Source: Mariannaea sp. PMI_226 (taxonomy: Eukaryota > Ascomycota > Sordariomycetes > Hypocreales > Nectriaceae). From it: a stretch of DNA of 64,000 bases. A program made the position numbers and the translations under genes. Below are positions 11,603 to 25,681 of the stretch, piece by piece (within the stretch, counting starts at the first letter, position 1; every line of letters begins with the position of its first letter). The notes below the pieces were generated by a model, which saw only the letters and a list, made by a program, of their open reading frames with translations, did no database searches and had not been told where the DNA came from. Where the stretch lies: NCBI GenBank assembly GCA_024336345.1, contig JANFOG010000011.1, positions 992,001 through 1,056,000 on the forward strand. Direction: 5' to 3'.

Positions 11603-11875
11603 CTACTGATAGAGTGTAATTAAGATTGAGACACAATATTGGCGGCATTCATAACGGTGCTGAAACGCTTCCATATCTGAGTCATCATATGGGTGGATGG
11701 CGACAATGAGGCAGGGGTCATCGACGATTTGACAGAAGTTCCAATCATGAGACAAAAAACTAGACCGAGATACGGGGACCTCGAATCCATCGGAATTGTT
11801 GACAATAAGTGCGAACAAGACTTGGGTAGAGTGCAGACTTGGTGATGCAGTGATGCAGAGTTGTCCGAAAATCAA
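11603..11875 (-). CDS. Possible small hypothetical ORF or gene relic, 90 aa
   Basis: The only ORF of note in the AT-rich island. It begins with ATG at 11875 and encodes a protein with a natural-looking composition (for example FCQIVDDPCLIVAIHPYDD), unlike the low-complexity shadows elsewhere. No domain is recognised, there is no obvious promoter, and no upstream exon could be joined. It could be chance or a decayed gene fragment. Confidence 0.2.
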   Translation of the reverse strand: MIFGQLCITASPSLHSTQVLFALIVNNSDGFEVPVSRSSFLSHDWNFCQIVDDPCLIVAIHPYDDSDMEAFQHRYECRQYCVSILITLYQ

Positions 11876-13154
11876 GTTATTTCGGATTTCTATATATAGT
11901 GATCAATGCGCTGACATTGTAAGAAAGTAAAAATTTAAGAACTCCTATCTCATATTGCGTCAGTATACCAGCTATAAAATGTGCACAATACAACCAAGAG
12001 TGCTCTTGGTAGCAATACAAACACGAAGAGTTTGATTTTTAACACATAATTCAGGTGCATGTAAGCTAGAGTAAACTGCTCGTTCTCAAGTAGAATTCCA
12101 TTATGTGCATATAATTACACGGATTTACATTCTCCTATAATTGTATCAAAATCATATCGCGTCGCAAGCATTATTATGAGTGTAGCTGACTGAAGCTCAA
12201 AGAGAACAAACATTGCCACATTCTTTTGAGATTGCACTCAGAAAAAAGAGTACGTTTATATATTTGAGATATTACCGTCTACATAAATGTGTTAACTTGT
12301 GAGAAACTTCTAATTCCACAGATATTGATTAATTCTGAGCCTGGAGATTTCAAAACTAGAGAAGGCCATATCTGCCCTCGTTGAGTACTAGCATTGGAGC
12401 CGAGCGTGTGATACAGTTGGTACGTCCCTCTTCACTAGATTCTTGACTTGGTCAATATATTGAAATGTAAAAAGAATTAACAGGATAAAGAATATTCTTA
12501 TATTGAATTCTTAGATTGAGGAACATGAAATTGACCCGTAACACTCAATAGAGATATGGAAGCTACACCTATCGAGATTTCGATCATTATATCCCCAACT
12601 CGGGATACATCAGTCAGTAGTGAGGGGCAAAAATCAGCACTGCCGCAAGCATATTGTAAATGGTATTTGCTATGGTCAAGGTCATAAATAACATGGCAAT
12701 ATCATCCAAGTCCTTAGAGTCTTCATCGACTTGGGGAGCTCTCTATCATGTAAGGGACTATTCACAAACTACTCTTCTTGTTGAATATTGGGTAATCTCC
12801 AGCACCATGCAGCTAAAGCCGCAAAGGTAGGCCGCTAAATAAGCCGACGCATATCGGCATCTCTCAACTTTTTTGTATTTATGGAGTAAATAGCTAGCTC
12901 ATGGTTTAGATGGCTTTCACTGAGGTTAGCCCATGGATATTCCCGCCTTTGGTGTAGGTTAGGTGCATTACCCGACCCCACCAAAAGCAGTCATCTCAGA
13001 TTCCCGCCTGGTTGCACAGATGTCCTCCCCCGCCATCGGCTATGTTCCCTCGAGCTTCAATCAGAGCAGAGACATTGTGCAAATGTGATGACTATGGCGG
13101 CAAAGGGCCATGCTTATAATATGCAGTCAAATATCTACATGAAGTCCGCCTGTT

Positions 13155-14429
<1,275 letters not shown>

Positions 14430-15374
14430 ATGGATGGACGGAAAGAAAGTGAAACTTCTGCTTTTGGAGTAAGCGGGACACTTTGTCTATTAACATTATT
14501 ATGAACATGATAAACGACAATAATAAACTATTGCATTTGATAATGCTTACAACTGGCAAAGCACAGTTTTTGCACATTGATGAGGGAAATGGGTCCACCA
14601 ATAGAGGCAACCATACCAACCCCATCTAACTATGTCATATCAAATGCAGACAAGGGTAGAGAAACAAACAAAAAACTTGATGACTCCATTGACGAATTAT
14701 AAGCCGCCTATTCTCTCCTCCGCCTCTTCATCCTAGACTACTTGAGTCAACCCACGTCATAAAAAAATAACGCACGTGTCTTCGCAGCAAATCCAATTCC
14801 CACTTGCAAGTTTCCTGCATCAGAGCTTTACCGCACTAAGGAGCTCAGCTCTCACCTCGCATCAATAACGCGGCTCACGCTCTGAGGAGTCGGTGCTCCC
14901 GAGAGCCAATCGAGGCCCTCGCTGCAGGGGAGCTCAGCCCAAAACCGTTGCTGACATGCTTTCCCCTTCTGGGGTGTGCATGGCTGGCCCGTTGCAAGCT
15001 GAACGAACCAGTGTGAAATTCCAACCGCCCTATCAAGCGAGGAAGCGTCATCCGCTACCCCAGTGAGCTATAGTCTTTGTTCTCGTCGCGGTCCCCGCTT
15101 CGGGCTGTCGGCCAGAGCCCGATATAGATTTATTGGATGCCTCTGTTGAAAGGGGGCCTCGGGGAAGCCATTCGAATGGGAACATGGCGAAGATGAAATA
15201 CCATGCAGAGGAACGACACTACATACAGGGGAGATGTCCTCTTCTTCAGCTCCTACATTTCCTTCACATCGCAGCCATATAAACATAATCTTGTTCGCGT
15301 TCCAAGACTCCTCTGTCCAGCCCAGAAGAAGAAGAAGAAGAAAAAGGACAAGAAAATCGACGTCCTATATCAAT
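14430..15374. other. Intergenic region, 945 bp
   Basis: Contains the 3' end of the decarboxylase, then a GC-richer stretch (about 14.85-15.1 kb) and the promoter of the F-box/ankyrin gene. Nothing gene-like was seen. Confidence 0.5.
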
Positions 15375-16052
15375 ATGCACTGCAACCCTCCTCCCAGTCT
15401 GCCAGTAGAGCTTCATCAGTCAATACTTACAGTAATTTACCACTTCAGCACCAAGTGATTCACCTCTCATGACTGACAATCTTCTTAGTACTTGTACAAG
15501 AGCGACCTCCTAAGTCTTCGCCAAGCAAATCGATACTTCAACACGTTATCTGTTCCATATATTTTGAAAGAAATCGTGAAGGAGATAGAAGATCCGGATG
15601 TCCCTGGTCTCTACCTTCACAAAGGCGCCAAGAACTGTCGCCATGATCTCTTACAGTCGGTTCTCAGATTTCGACCACCGCTGGACGGTACCGATGCACA
15701 CAACGAAACGGCCCTGCACATCGCAGTCCGAAATAACTGCGCCCATTGCGTTCAAATGTTGCTTTCCTCTGGAGCAGATGCATCCCCTATGACCTCCCAG
15801 TGCTGGACTCCTCTCATGCTGGCATCTCGCTATGGCCATGCCAAGATAGCAGCTCAGCTGCTCGAGGCTGGCGCTGCGCCCAACATCAAAGGGTTCCGTG
15901 GGTGGACTGCTATGCACATCAGCCGTCGCTTTGGGCACGAGGAAGTGTGTTCGCTTCTGGAGTCGGCGGGAGGAAGTTGGAATATCACGGATAACGATGG
16001 CGTCAAGGCGAAGGAGGTGACAGGCTGGGCCAAGTGCTGGGGGGCATTATAA
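15375..16052 (+). CDS. Small F-box-like plus ankyrin-repeat protein, 206 aa
   Basis: Two exons: 15375-15431 (19 codons) and 15489-16052, separated by a 57-nt intron with GTAATT donor, a CTGAC branch site and a CTTAG acceptor. The first exon supplies the start of an F-box-like motif (LPVELHQSIL), which continues in exon 2 as YLYKSDLLSLRQANRYFN. Residues about 88-190 form three ankyrin repeats, with the hallmarks TALHIAVRN, TPLMLASRYGH and TAMHISRRFGHEEV. In fungi such proteins may recruit targets to SCF ubiquitin ligases or act as simple scaffolds; no substrate is known. Using only the larger exon would lose the F-box start. The gene is short for this class, so it may be a minimal or degenerate member. 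Confidence 0.75.
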
Positions 16053-17114
16053 GCCGGCGAAATGAACCGAAGAACCCTGTTGACACGATAATTTGTAAGT
16101 TACGAGTTGAAAAATGATGAGAACTATAGACTAGGTACATAATGAGGTATACGAACAAAAAGCGATCAGACCCAATACAAACATTCTATATTGCGAATCC
16201 GACATGAAGTGAGTGCTGTGCGATCTACTCAGACATGAACAAGAATTCGGCTTGGTTCATGCGAGCATGGTTTTCGCAGTTTAGACATTATCCATTTTGG
16301 TTGGAATATGTCATTTATTTCTATCCTGGAACCAAAGTCGATGCTATACGGCCTGTTCGTACAACTAGTAGGAGGCGCAGACCTATATAAGCCCCTCCCT
16401 GCTGCCCATTAGACAGATGGACACCCTACCAAAGCCATCAACATTACCGAATGCTAACAAGATAGATAGAACCAATCACGGTAGGAATACCATATCCAGA
16501 ACGATTTTAACAATTATTCGAACAGTCGAAATAGCTGCAGACAATGCCTCTTATATAAATATTCCCACTCAAACCTGCATATTTAGTACCTACACAACTC
16601 CAATGCAGGAGACGACCCCCTCTGCCTTGCAGCAAGCTTCGTCGGAAATCGCAACACAACCAGCCACGATCACGACTATTTCCGTATTCTGCTGCAAGCG
16701 CATGGAATGTCTTGCATATGACAGCTGCTTTGGCCAATCGACACGGCAGCGCAAAAGGAACGTTATGCTCTTTTGGTGGTTTGTCCCCCCAAAGAGATCG
16801 GATCGGCCACCCACACACCGGCGGAGTCGATCGCGCAATCCGCATCACGCCTGACGACGTTGCCATGCAAGGCGGCACACTCAGACAATGCGCTGGCCGC
16901 GCTGCGCCCTGTCTGTATTCATCTTGCGATAGTGTAAGCACGTTTCAGAATGATGATATAATAAATATAATATACCTCTTCCGTTATCCATCTACAATTC
17001 TGTCAACCAGGAGCAGCAAGTCGCATCTCCTCTCCCAGGGCTACTCTCTTCTCTCTGCAGTTGTAAGTTGTGCGAGCAGTGACTATCAAGCCCTCCGATT
17101 CCATCGACTTCAAC
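16053..17114. other. Intergenic region, 1.06 kb
   Basis: Lies between the ankyrin gene and the permease on the same strand. ORFs of about 140-160 aa overlap each other on both strands at 16.4-17.0 kb without domains or consistent coding character. Presumed permease promoter. Confidence 0.5.
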
Positions 17115-18913
17115 ATGCCCACAAATGCCAACCTGGATCCAGAGCAACAGCCGTTGCTCCAGGCCCAAGATGCGAGTACGCTCGAGTCCCGTCTCACTAA
17201 ACACCATAAGTCGTCATCGCTGTCATCGTCATCGACATCCATCGAGGAAGGACAACAAATTAGCAACTTCAACTCCCCTGTCACGCGCGCCGTCGAAGAC
17301 GATGTGCTCCCCGAGGCTTCACCTCTCGGACGCACGCTCTCATGGCAGAGTGCCTATATCCTGGCCATATCTCGCGTTGTCGGCAGCGGCATCTTCGCGA
17401 CGCCCGGCGCCATCGCCCAGTCCGTAGGTAGTGTCGGTCTTTCTCTCTCGTTGTGGCTCATCGGCGCCGTAATCGCTGCCTGTGGGCTTGCCGTCGCTCT
17501 CGAGTACGGCTGTATGCTGCCACGATCTGGCGGCACAAAGGTCTATCTCGAGTTCACGTACCGGTGGCCGCGGCTTCTCGCTTCTACACTTTACGCCTTA
17601 TATGCAGTGTTTCTAGGCTTCACGGCGAGTAACTGCGTGGTATTCAGCCGCTACGTGCTTTTTGCCCTTGGCCAACAGGATGCGGGCGCTTTCCTATCCA
17701 AGGGCTTGGCTGTCGCCTTGTTGAGCGCCGTGACTGTGGTTCACGGCGTGTTTCCACAGACCGGGATAAAAATACAGAATGGCCTTGGCTGGATCAAGAT
17801 CGGTGTTGTCATCTTCATGATCCTGTCTGGTATTTACGTCGTCCTCTTCCGTCCAGACACCGACTCCATCATCGAAACAAGAAGCCAACTCTCCTGGGAA
17901 CACCTCTGGGAGAACAGCAGCTGGAATTGGGGCGTGATATCCACCTCCCTGTTCAAGGTGTTCTACTCCTACTCCGGGCTTGACAACGTCAGCAACGTCT
18001 TAAACGAAGTCAAGGACCCGGTCAGAACGCTTCGATCGGTCGCATTGACGGCTCTCGCCACGGCCTGCAGCATGTACTTCCTCATCAATGTGGCCTACTT
18101 CCTCGTGGTGCCTGTTGATGAGATCCGAGAAAGTGGGGAGCTCATCGCGGCGCTCTTCTTCGAGCGCCTGTTTGGCGCAAGCGTGGGACGAAGGATACTC
18201 CCGTTGGCCGTGGCACTCTCGGCTTGCGGTAATGTCATGGTGGTAGCCTTCGCCTTGGTAAGTCTCATTCAATATAAAATATGAAGTTCGCGCCAAAGTA
18301 CTCACACATCACACGCGAATAGGCAAGAGTCAAGCAAGAAATCGCCAGACAAGGCTTCCTCCCGTTCGGAGACCTCCTCTCCTCGTCAAGGCCCTTCGGT
18401 TCGCCACTGGGTGGCTTTCTTGTCAACTACATCCCTTCCATGCTTGTCATCATCCTTCCCCCGTCTGGTACAGTTTATTCATTCATCCTCGAGGTGGAAG
18501 GGTATGCAGGCGAGCTCATTGGCCTGGCCGTAGCCGTCGGTCTTCTCAAGCTACGCTTCCAGCGGCCAGATCTCAAAAGACCGTTCAAAGCATGGACGCC
18601 TGCCATCCTGGTCAAGATTGCCATCGCACTCGGGCTTCTCTCTGCACCATTCTTTCACCCTCCTGACCGCCCAGACAACGGCTTGTTCTACGCAACATAT
18701 GCTATCGTAGGAGCAACCATGTATGAGAATCCCTTTCCCTCTCATCGAATAGTACATGTCTCTCTGCTAACAAACAGTAATAGTTTTGCGGTGGGCGTGG
18801 TATACTGGTACGTGTGGACAATTGCCATCCCTCGCTGGCGAGGATACACCCTAGAGGAGGACACTCGCGTTCTAGTCGATGGTACCTCAGTCACGAAATT
18901 TAGATATCGATAG
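17115..18913 (+). CDS. Amino-acid permease, APC superfamily (LAT/methionine-permease-like), 556 aa
   Basis: Three exons: 17115-18257, 18323-18720, 18784-18913. The first ATG in frame gives a soluble N-terminus of about 75 residues rich in Ser and Gln, then about 12 membrane segments. The LAT/APC signature is seen in TM1 (SRVVGSGIFATPGAIAQSVG), with glycine-rich TM1 and a GCMLPRSGGTKVYLE stretch in the TM2-3 region. This resembles high-affinity methionine permease (Mup1)-type and L-type amino-acid transporters. The last intron contains two candidate AG acceptors; TAATAG at 18783 keeps the frame (ATIFAVGVVYW). Expected in the plasma membrane, importing neutral or sulfur amino acids; the substrate is inferred. 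Confidence 0.87.
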
Positions 18914-19465
18914 ACAGTAGAAAGGCTTTACCTGTAGCGCACCGTAATGTTTCAGAGCAATGTTATTTAGAGGGAGCCAATTAGAGTTGAGTGGGATTAT
19001 GTGTCATTATCATCGCAAATCATCTTTCGAGATACCAATAGATGCCAGCCTCGAGCAACTCTTTCCTTTGGCCCAGCCAGAGATTATCAAGCTTTGACCA
19101 GTATGACGTGGTTCTCATATCTCATAGTTTCGCCTAGTATCGCATCCGAACTTGAATATGGTTCAGTTCGCTCGAGTAAAGCTGATTAATCCAAGATCTG
19201 GCCCAAACCGAGGCCAGGCATTCCTTTAAACAGTAATAAGCGAGGCCCTCGAAGACCAGGCCTCGAGGTCTGCTTGGGAGTTTTCTTCGGTAGCGCCCGA
19301 GACGTCAAGAGGTAATGTGTCCCTCAGGCGATATAATCGCGCTGTGGCGAGGGCCTAGTCATCTCCACACCAGACTTGAGAGAGGCAACACCAGGGCTCA
19401 AGTTCTTTCTGGTTGGGGTCTGGCACATAGCTTCGTATGCCAATATATGTTTCCCATCGCCGCTT
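18914..19465. other. Convergent intergenic region
   Basis: About 550 bp between the stops of two convergent genes. Has GC-rich words such as CGAGGCCCTCG (19241) and CCTCGAGG (19261) but no gene. Confidence 0.5.
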
Positions 19466-20091
19466 CTATTCATCAACCTTGGGCCTCGGCATCGTCTTCT
19501 GTTCGTTCCCCAGCGCCACTGCACATTATATTAGCTACAATCTTCTTCTCAAGCGCATCATGCCTCGCTGAGCTACTCACATCGATCAAACAAATAGTAA
19601 CTCGTCACAAAAAATATAGGCAAAGCGATGATGCCGGAAACCCACTTCCTCGCTGCTGTATTGTACCTCTTCGTATACTCCTTCTTGGCCTCGGTTCTTT
19701 TCTTCTCCTCCAGCGCTTCTTCTTGTCTCTGATGTGCGCGACGTAACCTCGCTGCTCGTAGGGCAGACTCGCGAGCTTCGGCGGTACGGATAGCATCTTG
19801 CGCTGGGGAGGTCTGTGGCGGCGGTGGCGGAGGAGGAGAAGAAGCGACCGCAGAAGGAGGCTGAGGGGCGCGAGAGCTCAGGTTTGGACGGACCACGCGG
19901 ATTGCTGATCTGCTTCGGAGGGGAGATTCGGTAGCGGATGAAGTAGAAGAGGAGGAGGAGGCTTTGGAAACCGGGGCGGCACGTCTCAGGGAGGTTGTTG
20001 AGAAATTTCGCATTGCCGATGGACCGAGCGAGCAGGAAGCTCTCTCGATGCGCTCAAGAAACACTCGCCCAAGTCGCGACGATGACGCCAT
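19466..20091 (-). CDS. Mitochondrial single-pass membrane protein of unknown function, about 187 aa
   Basis: Exon 1 runs 20091-19581 and exon 2 19518-19466, joined by a 62-nt intron with a perfect GTGAGT donor, CTAAT branch site and GTGCAG acceptor; without the splice the protein stops at RCE inside the donor. The start is MASSSRLGRVF, an Arg- and Ser-rich presequence with MRNFSTTSLRR resembling a processing site, followed by a Ser tract and a P7 run, then a charged helix with alternating Glu/Lys/Arg (ALEEKKRTEAKKEYTKRYN), one membrane segment (WVSGIIALPIFFVTSYYLF) and a short tail rich in Pro and Lys. This looks like a small inner-membrane protein whose tail is in the intermembrane space or matrix. 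The family was not recognised with certainty. Confidence 0.75.
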
Positions 20092-20667
20092 GTCGCCTCT
20101 TTTCTGGGGTAATTCTGCACCCACTGTCTGATGAAATTGAGTAGTGAAAAATCAATTGAGGGGTTATCCAATGACCCAGGGCAAAAAATGTATGCACAAT
20201 CTCTATTGCTCGTGTTTGGGGAGGGTAATAATGAAGTTCAACTTTTTTCCCCTCCAACGTCCTGGGTCCGAGGTCTGGTATCGATAAGCGTCGGCAATTA
20301 GCAGCAAGGGGACTACACTAAAAAGAAATATCATGAGACTGGAAGCAGACACTGCACACACAATTCGTTCAAGTAGACTTTGCATAAAACCTATGATTTA
20401 TAGCAAATTATATAATTAAATAGTTCAATTTGAGTAGTTCATAGTCATTTTTCCTGATCGAATCCACCTTAGGTTAATACTCGAGCGAACCCGGATTCAA
20501 CTTTGTTTTAAAAAAGAAAAAAACAGAGCACAACCATCCATGCCCCAGGTACGAGGCTTCGATGGCAGTCTGCGGTAATCTGTGGTAATCTATAATACAG
20601 TACAAAGTCCACCTATAACGCCATTGTGCATCACTCTTCTCACAATTAGTCACCTCAAGCCAGTCAC
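20092..20667. other. Intergenic region between two minus-strand genes
   Basis: About 575 bp: promoter of the mitochondrial protein and 3' end of Spt5. AT-rich with A runs; no gene. Confidence 0.5.
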
Positions 20668-23600
20668 TCAATCGTCATCATCCGCATATCGAGGTCCAGT
20701 AGCTGCTGGAGTCTCCGGGGCACCTCCATAAGCCGCCGGAGTAGGAGCTCCGTAGTAGCCTCCAGAAAATCCACTGGCAGCCGGAGTAGGCGCCCCGGCC
20801 GCCGGGGTTGGAGCCGAGTCGGCACCCCAACCGCCTTGCCATCCTCCTCCGGGGGTAGGCGCATTGATAGCCGCAGGCGTAGGAGCTGAGTAGGCACCCG
20901 GCGTAGGGGCATTCATAGCACCAGGAGTAGGGGCACCGAGGAGACCGCCGCCCGGAGTGGGTGCGTCATACGCGCCCGATGATCCTGAGGCTCCAGGCGT
21001 GTATCCCCAGGAATCGTTTCCGCTGGCTCCAGGAGTGGGAGCAGAAACACCGTAGGCAGGAGTCTTGCCACCAGACGCCCAGCTGTCGCTTCCGCCACCA
21101 TAAGCAGGAGTGCGTGAGCCAGCACCGAAGGCATCCCCGGGGGCTGGAGTTTTAGCACCCGACTGCCAAGCAGGGGTTCGCGAACCGGAGCCATAAGCAG
21201 TGCGGCTGCCATCGTAAGGGTTGACAGTCCGGGATCCATCTGCCCAAGCAGGTGTCCTTGCTCCAGAAATGTCCTGGGATCTCCAGGCCGGAGTGCGTCC
21301 GCCGGCTGCTGGTGCTACAGAATGTCAGAAAACTTGAAATCTTGGATAAAGGGACTATTAAATACTTACTTCGCGATCCCCAAGCAGGCACGCGGTCGGA
21401 ACCTCCGTTGGCCATGGGTGTTCGAGAACCTCCTTGCCAACCTGGCACCCTGTCTCCTCCTCGGCCTGCGCCACCTCCGGGAGCACCACGGCCACGCCCG
21501 CCAAGCTCAATCGTAGCTCCAGTTGTCTTGTTCTTGAAGCTGAGACTATCACGTGGTACCGTAATAGTCTTGCTCTTGGTGTGCAATTCGACACGAGCGT
21601 GGGTATCTGTGGTATCCTTGACGATACCAAGCAGGCCCTTGTAAGCCCCCTTCTTGATGATGACGGTCTGGTCAATTGCCTTGTCGCGACCAAACATTTT
21701 GGCTGGTTGCTGTGGCTTGTTCTCCGCACCATTCTTGTGAATCTTGAGAGCAGGGTTCATTGCGTTCAGGTCGGGACCCGAGGTAGCAGCATTGACTCGG
21801 CCACCCTTTGCCGCAATGGTGTTGACCATGCTTGCCTTTGTGACAAAAACACCTGCATTCTCCTTGCTATCATTTGTGTGCAGAAAGACGTAGGATCGGT
21901 GGATGTGGATGATCTTGCCTTGACGTTGTTGACCAGTGAACTCCTTGACAACATCCTCGAGTCGAATTTCTGATCCGTTTCGGTCGGCAGCAACGGCCTG
22001 CTTACGCTTTGGCAACTTGTTGGCAATCTGTGAAGGCATCACCTGTCGCGTGTCACCAAACTGATCAAGCACGACGAGGGATTCACGATCAACCTTGACA
22101 ACACAACCAACAGTCGTGGGATCAAGCTGCACCAAATCGTGAAGCTCGTATTGACCAAGAGATCCCTGACCACCAATGTCGCTGGCCTCTCGGAGATCCT
22201 TACTAAAGACCGTTACTTCGGTATTAGTCTGGTCAGTCAATAGAGTAACACGATCCTCTGAGATCTTGACAACCATTCCCACTTCGTCGCGAAACCTGCT
22301 GCCTCCAATGACCTTGACATGGTCACCAATTCTGAAGCGCTTGCGAAGGCCTTTGATAGGAACTTCGATGGTCTGGCCGGCAAGATCACCTTCCGTCACC
22401 GTCATTTCCACAATGTCTCCTCGCACACTGGTCGCCTTACCAATCACACCCTTCTGCTCGCCTGAGTACACCTCAATGATGTCACCGGGAAGGTAGGTAA
22501 CCAGAGTGTTGCTATCTTTGAGACTGGCAGCCAAGGCCTTAAGGTCAAGGTTTTCAGTGCCGTCTTCGGCACCAGATGCGAAACGAGTAACCTCCTCCAA
22601 TGTTGGGTTCACATCAGCAACAGTGAGCTGTTGAATTTTGACGTCTTTCACCTGAAATCCGTTCTCAAATTCTTCTCCCATATATGTCCATGTGTTGGTG
22701 CTGGGGTTGCCTTGAATGTGGCGAGGGTGACGCTTTCGTGCCTCAACCTCACTGAAGAGTCTCTGGGGTGGGCGAGGGCCCGCGTTGCCAAATGGTCTCT
22801 TGCGTTTGCCGTCAGCACTGAGAGCAGCCAGAGCATCGTCACGCACGCCGTAGTCCAGGCGAGGGATGAATCGAACCCTTGCTTCCAGGCCATTTTCAGT
22901 GACGTCGAGAACCTGCGCCAGATCACCGTTGTGCTTGGCGGGTCGCTTAAGTCGTACCCACGCGCCAGGCTCCAAAGTGGGCGTCTTAGAGACACGTAGC
23001 AGCTCAGGCATATCCTTGATCTCGACGAGAATCATCTTGGAGTGGGGGTATACGTTCATGAGGCCGTCCAATGCTTTCAGAATATCAGTCTGTCGCTGAG
23101 CCTCAACGTAGATGAAGCCCTTCATGACCGACTCTATACCGCCACGCTCAAAAGCAGCAGTAATTCCGAGCTCATCCTTGGTTCCAGCACGCTCTTCAAT
23201 TCGCTTCATAATGGAGAAGATGACTTCTCGCTCCTTGCCTTCCTTACATCGCACAGCCCAGATGCTTGGATCATCTACGCTAGGGAGAAGCAGACGCTTT
23301 GGCACAACTGCCGCATCACCGAAGCCCTTGGCAGAGCGTCGATTTCCATACCGCTGTCGCAAGATTTCTGCCTGTTTTTCCGCATCCATGCTTGCCTCCA
23401 TTTCTCGACGGTGATCGAGTTCGCGATGTCGTCGGTCATCGAGCCGACCAGGATCGGCCATGTCGTCAATGTGGGCGTTGTCGATGAAGTCTCCTATTTC
23501 TTCACCCTCCTTTTCGTCATCTTCTACCTCGTCTTCATCGTCGACTTCGGCTTCGATATCGAAGAAAGCGTTGCGCCTGTCGCGACGTCGCTTGCGACGG

Positions 23601-23958
23601 TGACCCTGTAGTAATTGTCATTGTGAGCGAAGCTCAGGTAAGAAAACAACAGCCTCCACTCCCGTGGAAATACGCAATGGCCACTCACCTGCTGCACATC
23701 GTCATCATCGTCATCGTCATCTTCATCCTCCTCATCATCGTCGTTGTTGCGGCGTCCCCGATCATCATCTTCATCCTCATCCTCTTCATCTTCATCACCG
23801 TCATCACGGGGGGCCGGACTAGAGCCTCGCGCGTCTGATCTATCTCGTCGGTCAGAAGCGTGGTCGCCGCCCTCATCCTCAGAGTCATTGGCAGGCGCAG
23901 GGTTGAAGTCTTCCTCATCCTCGGAATCGTCGAAGCGCGGCGGGTCATTGGAAGCCAT
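20668..23958 (-). CDS. spt5: Transcription elongation factor Spt5, about 1050 aa
   Basis: Three exons: 23958-23689, 23605-21370, 21314-20668. The N-terminus is a long Asp/Glu tract, as in all Spt5 proteins. An NGN domain follows at roughly residues 205-295 ([20 protein letters not shown]), which pairs with Spt4, then several KOW modules from about 300 to 790 (first with [19 protein letters not shown]; a later one with [21 protein letters not shown]), a Gly/Arg-rich linker (about 798-830), and a C-terminal repeat region. The repeats mix TPAW/SRTPAY-like units (residues 836-930) with about ten APTP(A/G) units at the end. The protein binds RNA polymerase II, and its repeats are expected to be phosphorylated by a Bur1/Cdk9-type kinase. 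Housekeeping nuclear gene. Length agrees with other fungal Spt5. Confidence 0.96.
20680..20960 (-). repeat. APTP-type C-terminal repeat region of Spt5
   Basis: Tandem-like coding repeats of four to eight residues built on APTPG/APTPA, after TPAW and TPAY units further upstream. Low-complexity coding sequence prone to length change. Confidence 0.8.
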
Positions 23959-25681
23959 TTTCTGGGCTAGAATTCCGCTGCGATTAAGCAGCAGCCGTAT
24001 AAGGAAAGTTGTATTTCAAGAAAAGTTGATGAGTGAAAGAAAGAGAAGGGAAAGGGTCAAGGCGAGGAGCGCGTCCGACGTCGACAAAGAGTTGGTTTCG
24101 TTGAGCTAAGTTTCCTGATGCTGTCAGAGCTTCGCGATTGGTGTTCGGATAAAAGATGGGCCTGTCAACAGTTGTGCAATTATGCACGATAAATTGGGCT
24201 GAATAATGCACAGTGGGTCTCTGCCATCGATTCGGTTGCTCTCACTGTACTGGCATGTCCTTATTATCAGGTAGGTACCTACGTAAGTATTAGATGGGTA
24301 TTCTCCTACAAATCACTACAGGCATGCTATTACCAGAGTCTCATGAGAGATGGCTAATGTCCTGTTAAGCCATTTTCTGTTTGGAAGAGAGAAAAAAATT
24401 GACATTTCAGGAGACACGTTGTGCACAACAGCAGCGACGAGGTAGTCAAACAGACCTTACCAATACCATCTCAGAATATAAGCAGAACCGAAGTTCGGAA
24501 GAGTCGCTTATTACGTCCTACAGCAAGGAATCAAGAAGAAGATCATAATAAACCGTTTCTTTGATCCATCAAACCTTATGCAAGCCGTGAATTGAGTTAA
24601 CATATCTATCTGTATTAGCCGTTCCCCCAGCAATTGGTCACTGTTGCAAGAAATGAACCGTAATATGTACTTAATTGGCAATCATTGATTAATCGACTAG
24701 AGCCTCCACTGGCAGCGAAAGAGAACATTTTTGCAATCAACCAGATATTGTTGCAAACGGCTCTAATCAAGTATTGGCAAACCTGGTGATTAGACTACCA
24801 CTGGAAAGTCGACTAATTATACAGTTCGCAGAGACAGGAAATTCTCTAAAATGTCCAACCAAGAACCTCAATTCAGCAAGAGCCTAGGCCTCTACATAAA
24901 ACAGCTTAGATTATTCGAAAAAAAAAAAATCCAAATGTCAAAAAAATACCAACCACACTGAAAGTCCTAGCAAGTTTTTAACTTTTAGAAATCAATCTAG
25001 TTAGGCTGAAAGACAGATATTGTGTAGATATATAAATTCGCCTGCAAACCTGCAACATGAACCCCAGAAAGGTGAGATCAGACTACCCGATTTGGTGTTG
25101 AATTCAAGCTGTCTTGTCTCCGACTGCTATCTATCAGAAACCGCCAATACCAAAAATCCATTGGGTCAGGCCAGGGACCCAAAGGGGCACAGTCTTCCGC
25201 CACGATTCATCACGGAAATACAAAAGGTCCAAAAATAAACAGTGGTATTGTCCGCCTCGAACGGGGCTCGCGCGTTCGGTCGGTGAAGCAGGATGAGGTC
25301 TCATTTCCTAATCAAGCCTTAGGATTCGTATGACTCTTCAACCAAGTGGAAAATAGCTCACTCACTCATCGGATCGTCTTCTCTCGTCATCGTTGCAGTC
25401 GTTGCCATCACCAAATTGACGCCAGCCTGAGGTCCCTGATATGATATCCGAAACAGCCCTCTCAAATCTCATCGCTACCACTCCAAACCATGCTGTCCGC
25501 CACTACTATGCATCCTCTGCCATTTTTATCCAGTGTTATCGCTCCCACATGACATAACTGCCCAGGCCCTAGAAACACCAGGCTTCTGCACAATGCTTTG
25601 TACAGACCCAACCATTGAGTCTACATGATTCAAAGGCACTCCACGGGGGGAGATGCCGGTTCACTTATTAATACCGCTACT
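23959..25681. other. 1.7-kb intergenic region
   Basis: Upstream of Spt5 and downstream of the WD40 gene. The first 150 bp should be the Spt5 promoter and the rest is AT-rich with short A runs (for example near 24920). No supported gene, although ORFs of 60-70 aa occur. Confidence 0.5.

Noticed and set aside
16417..17200. Overlapping ORFs of 145-162 aa on both strands
   Set aside because: They overlap one another, and part runs into the permease start; none looks like protein.
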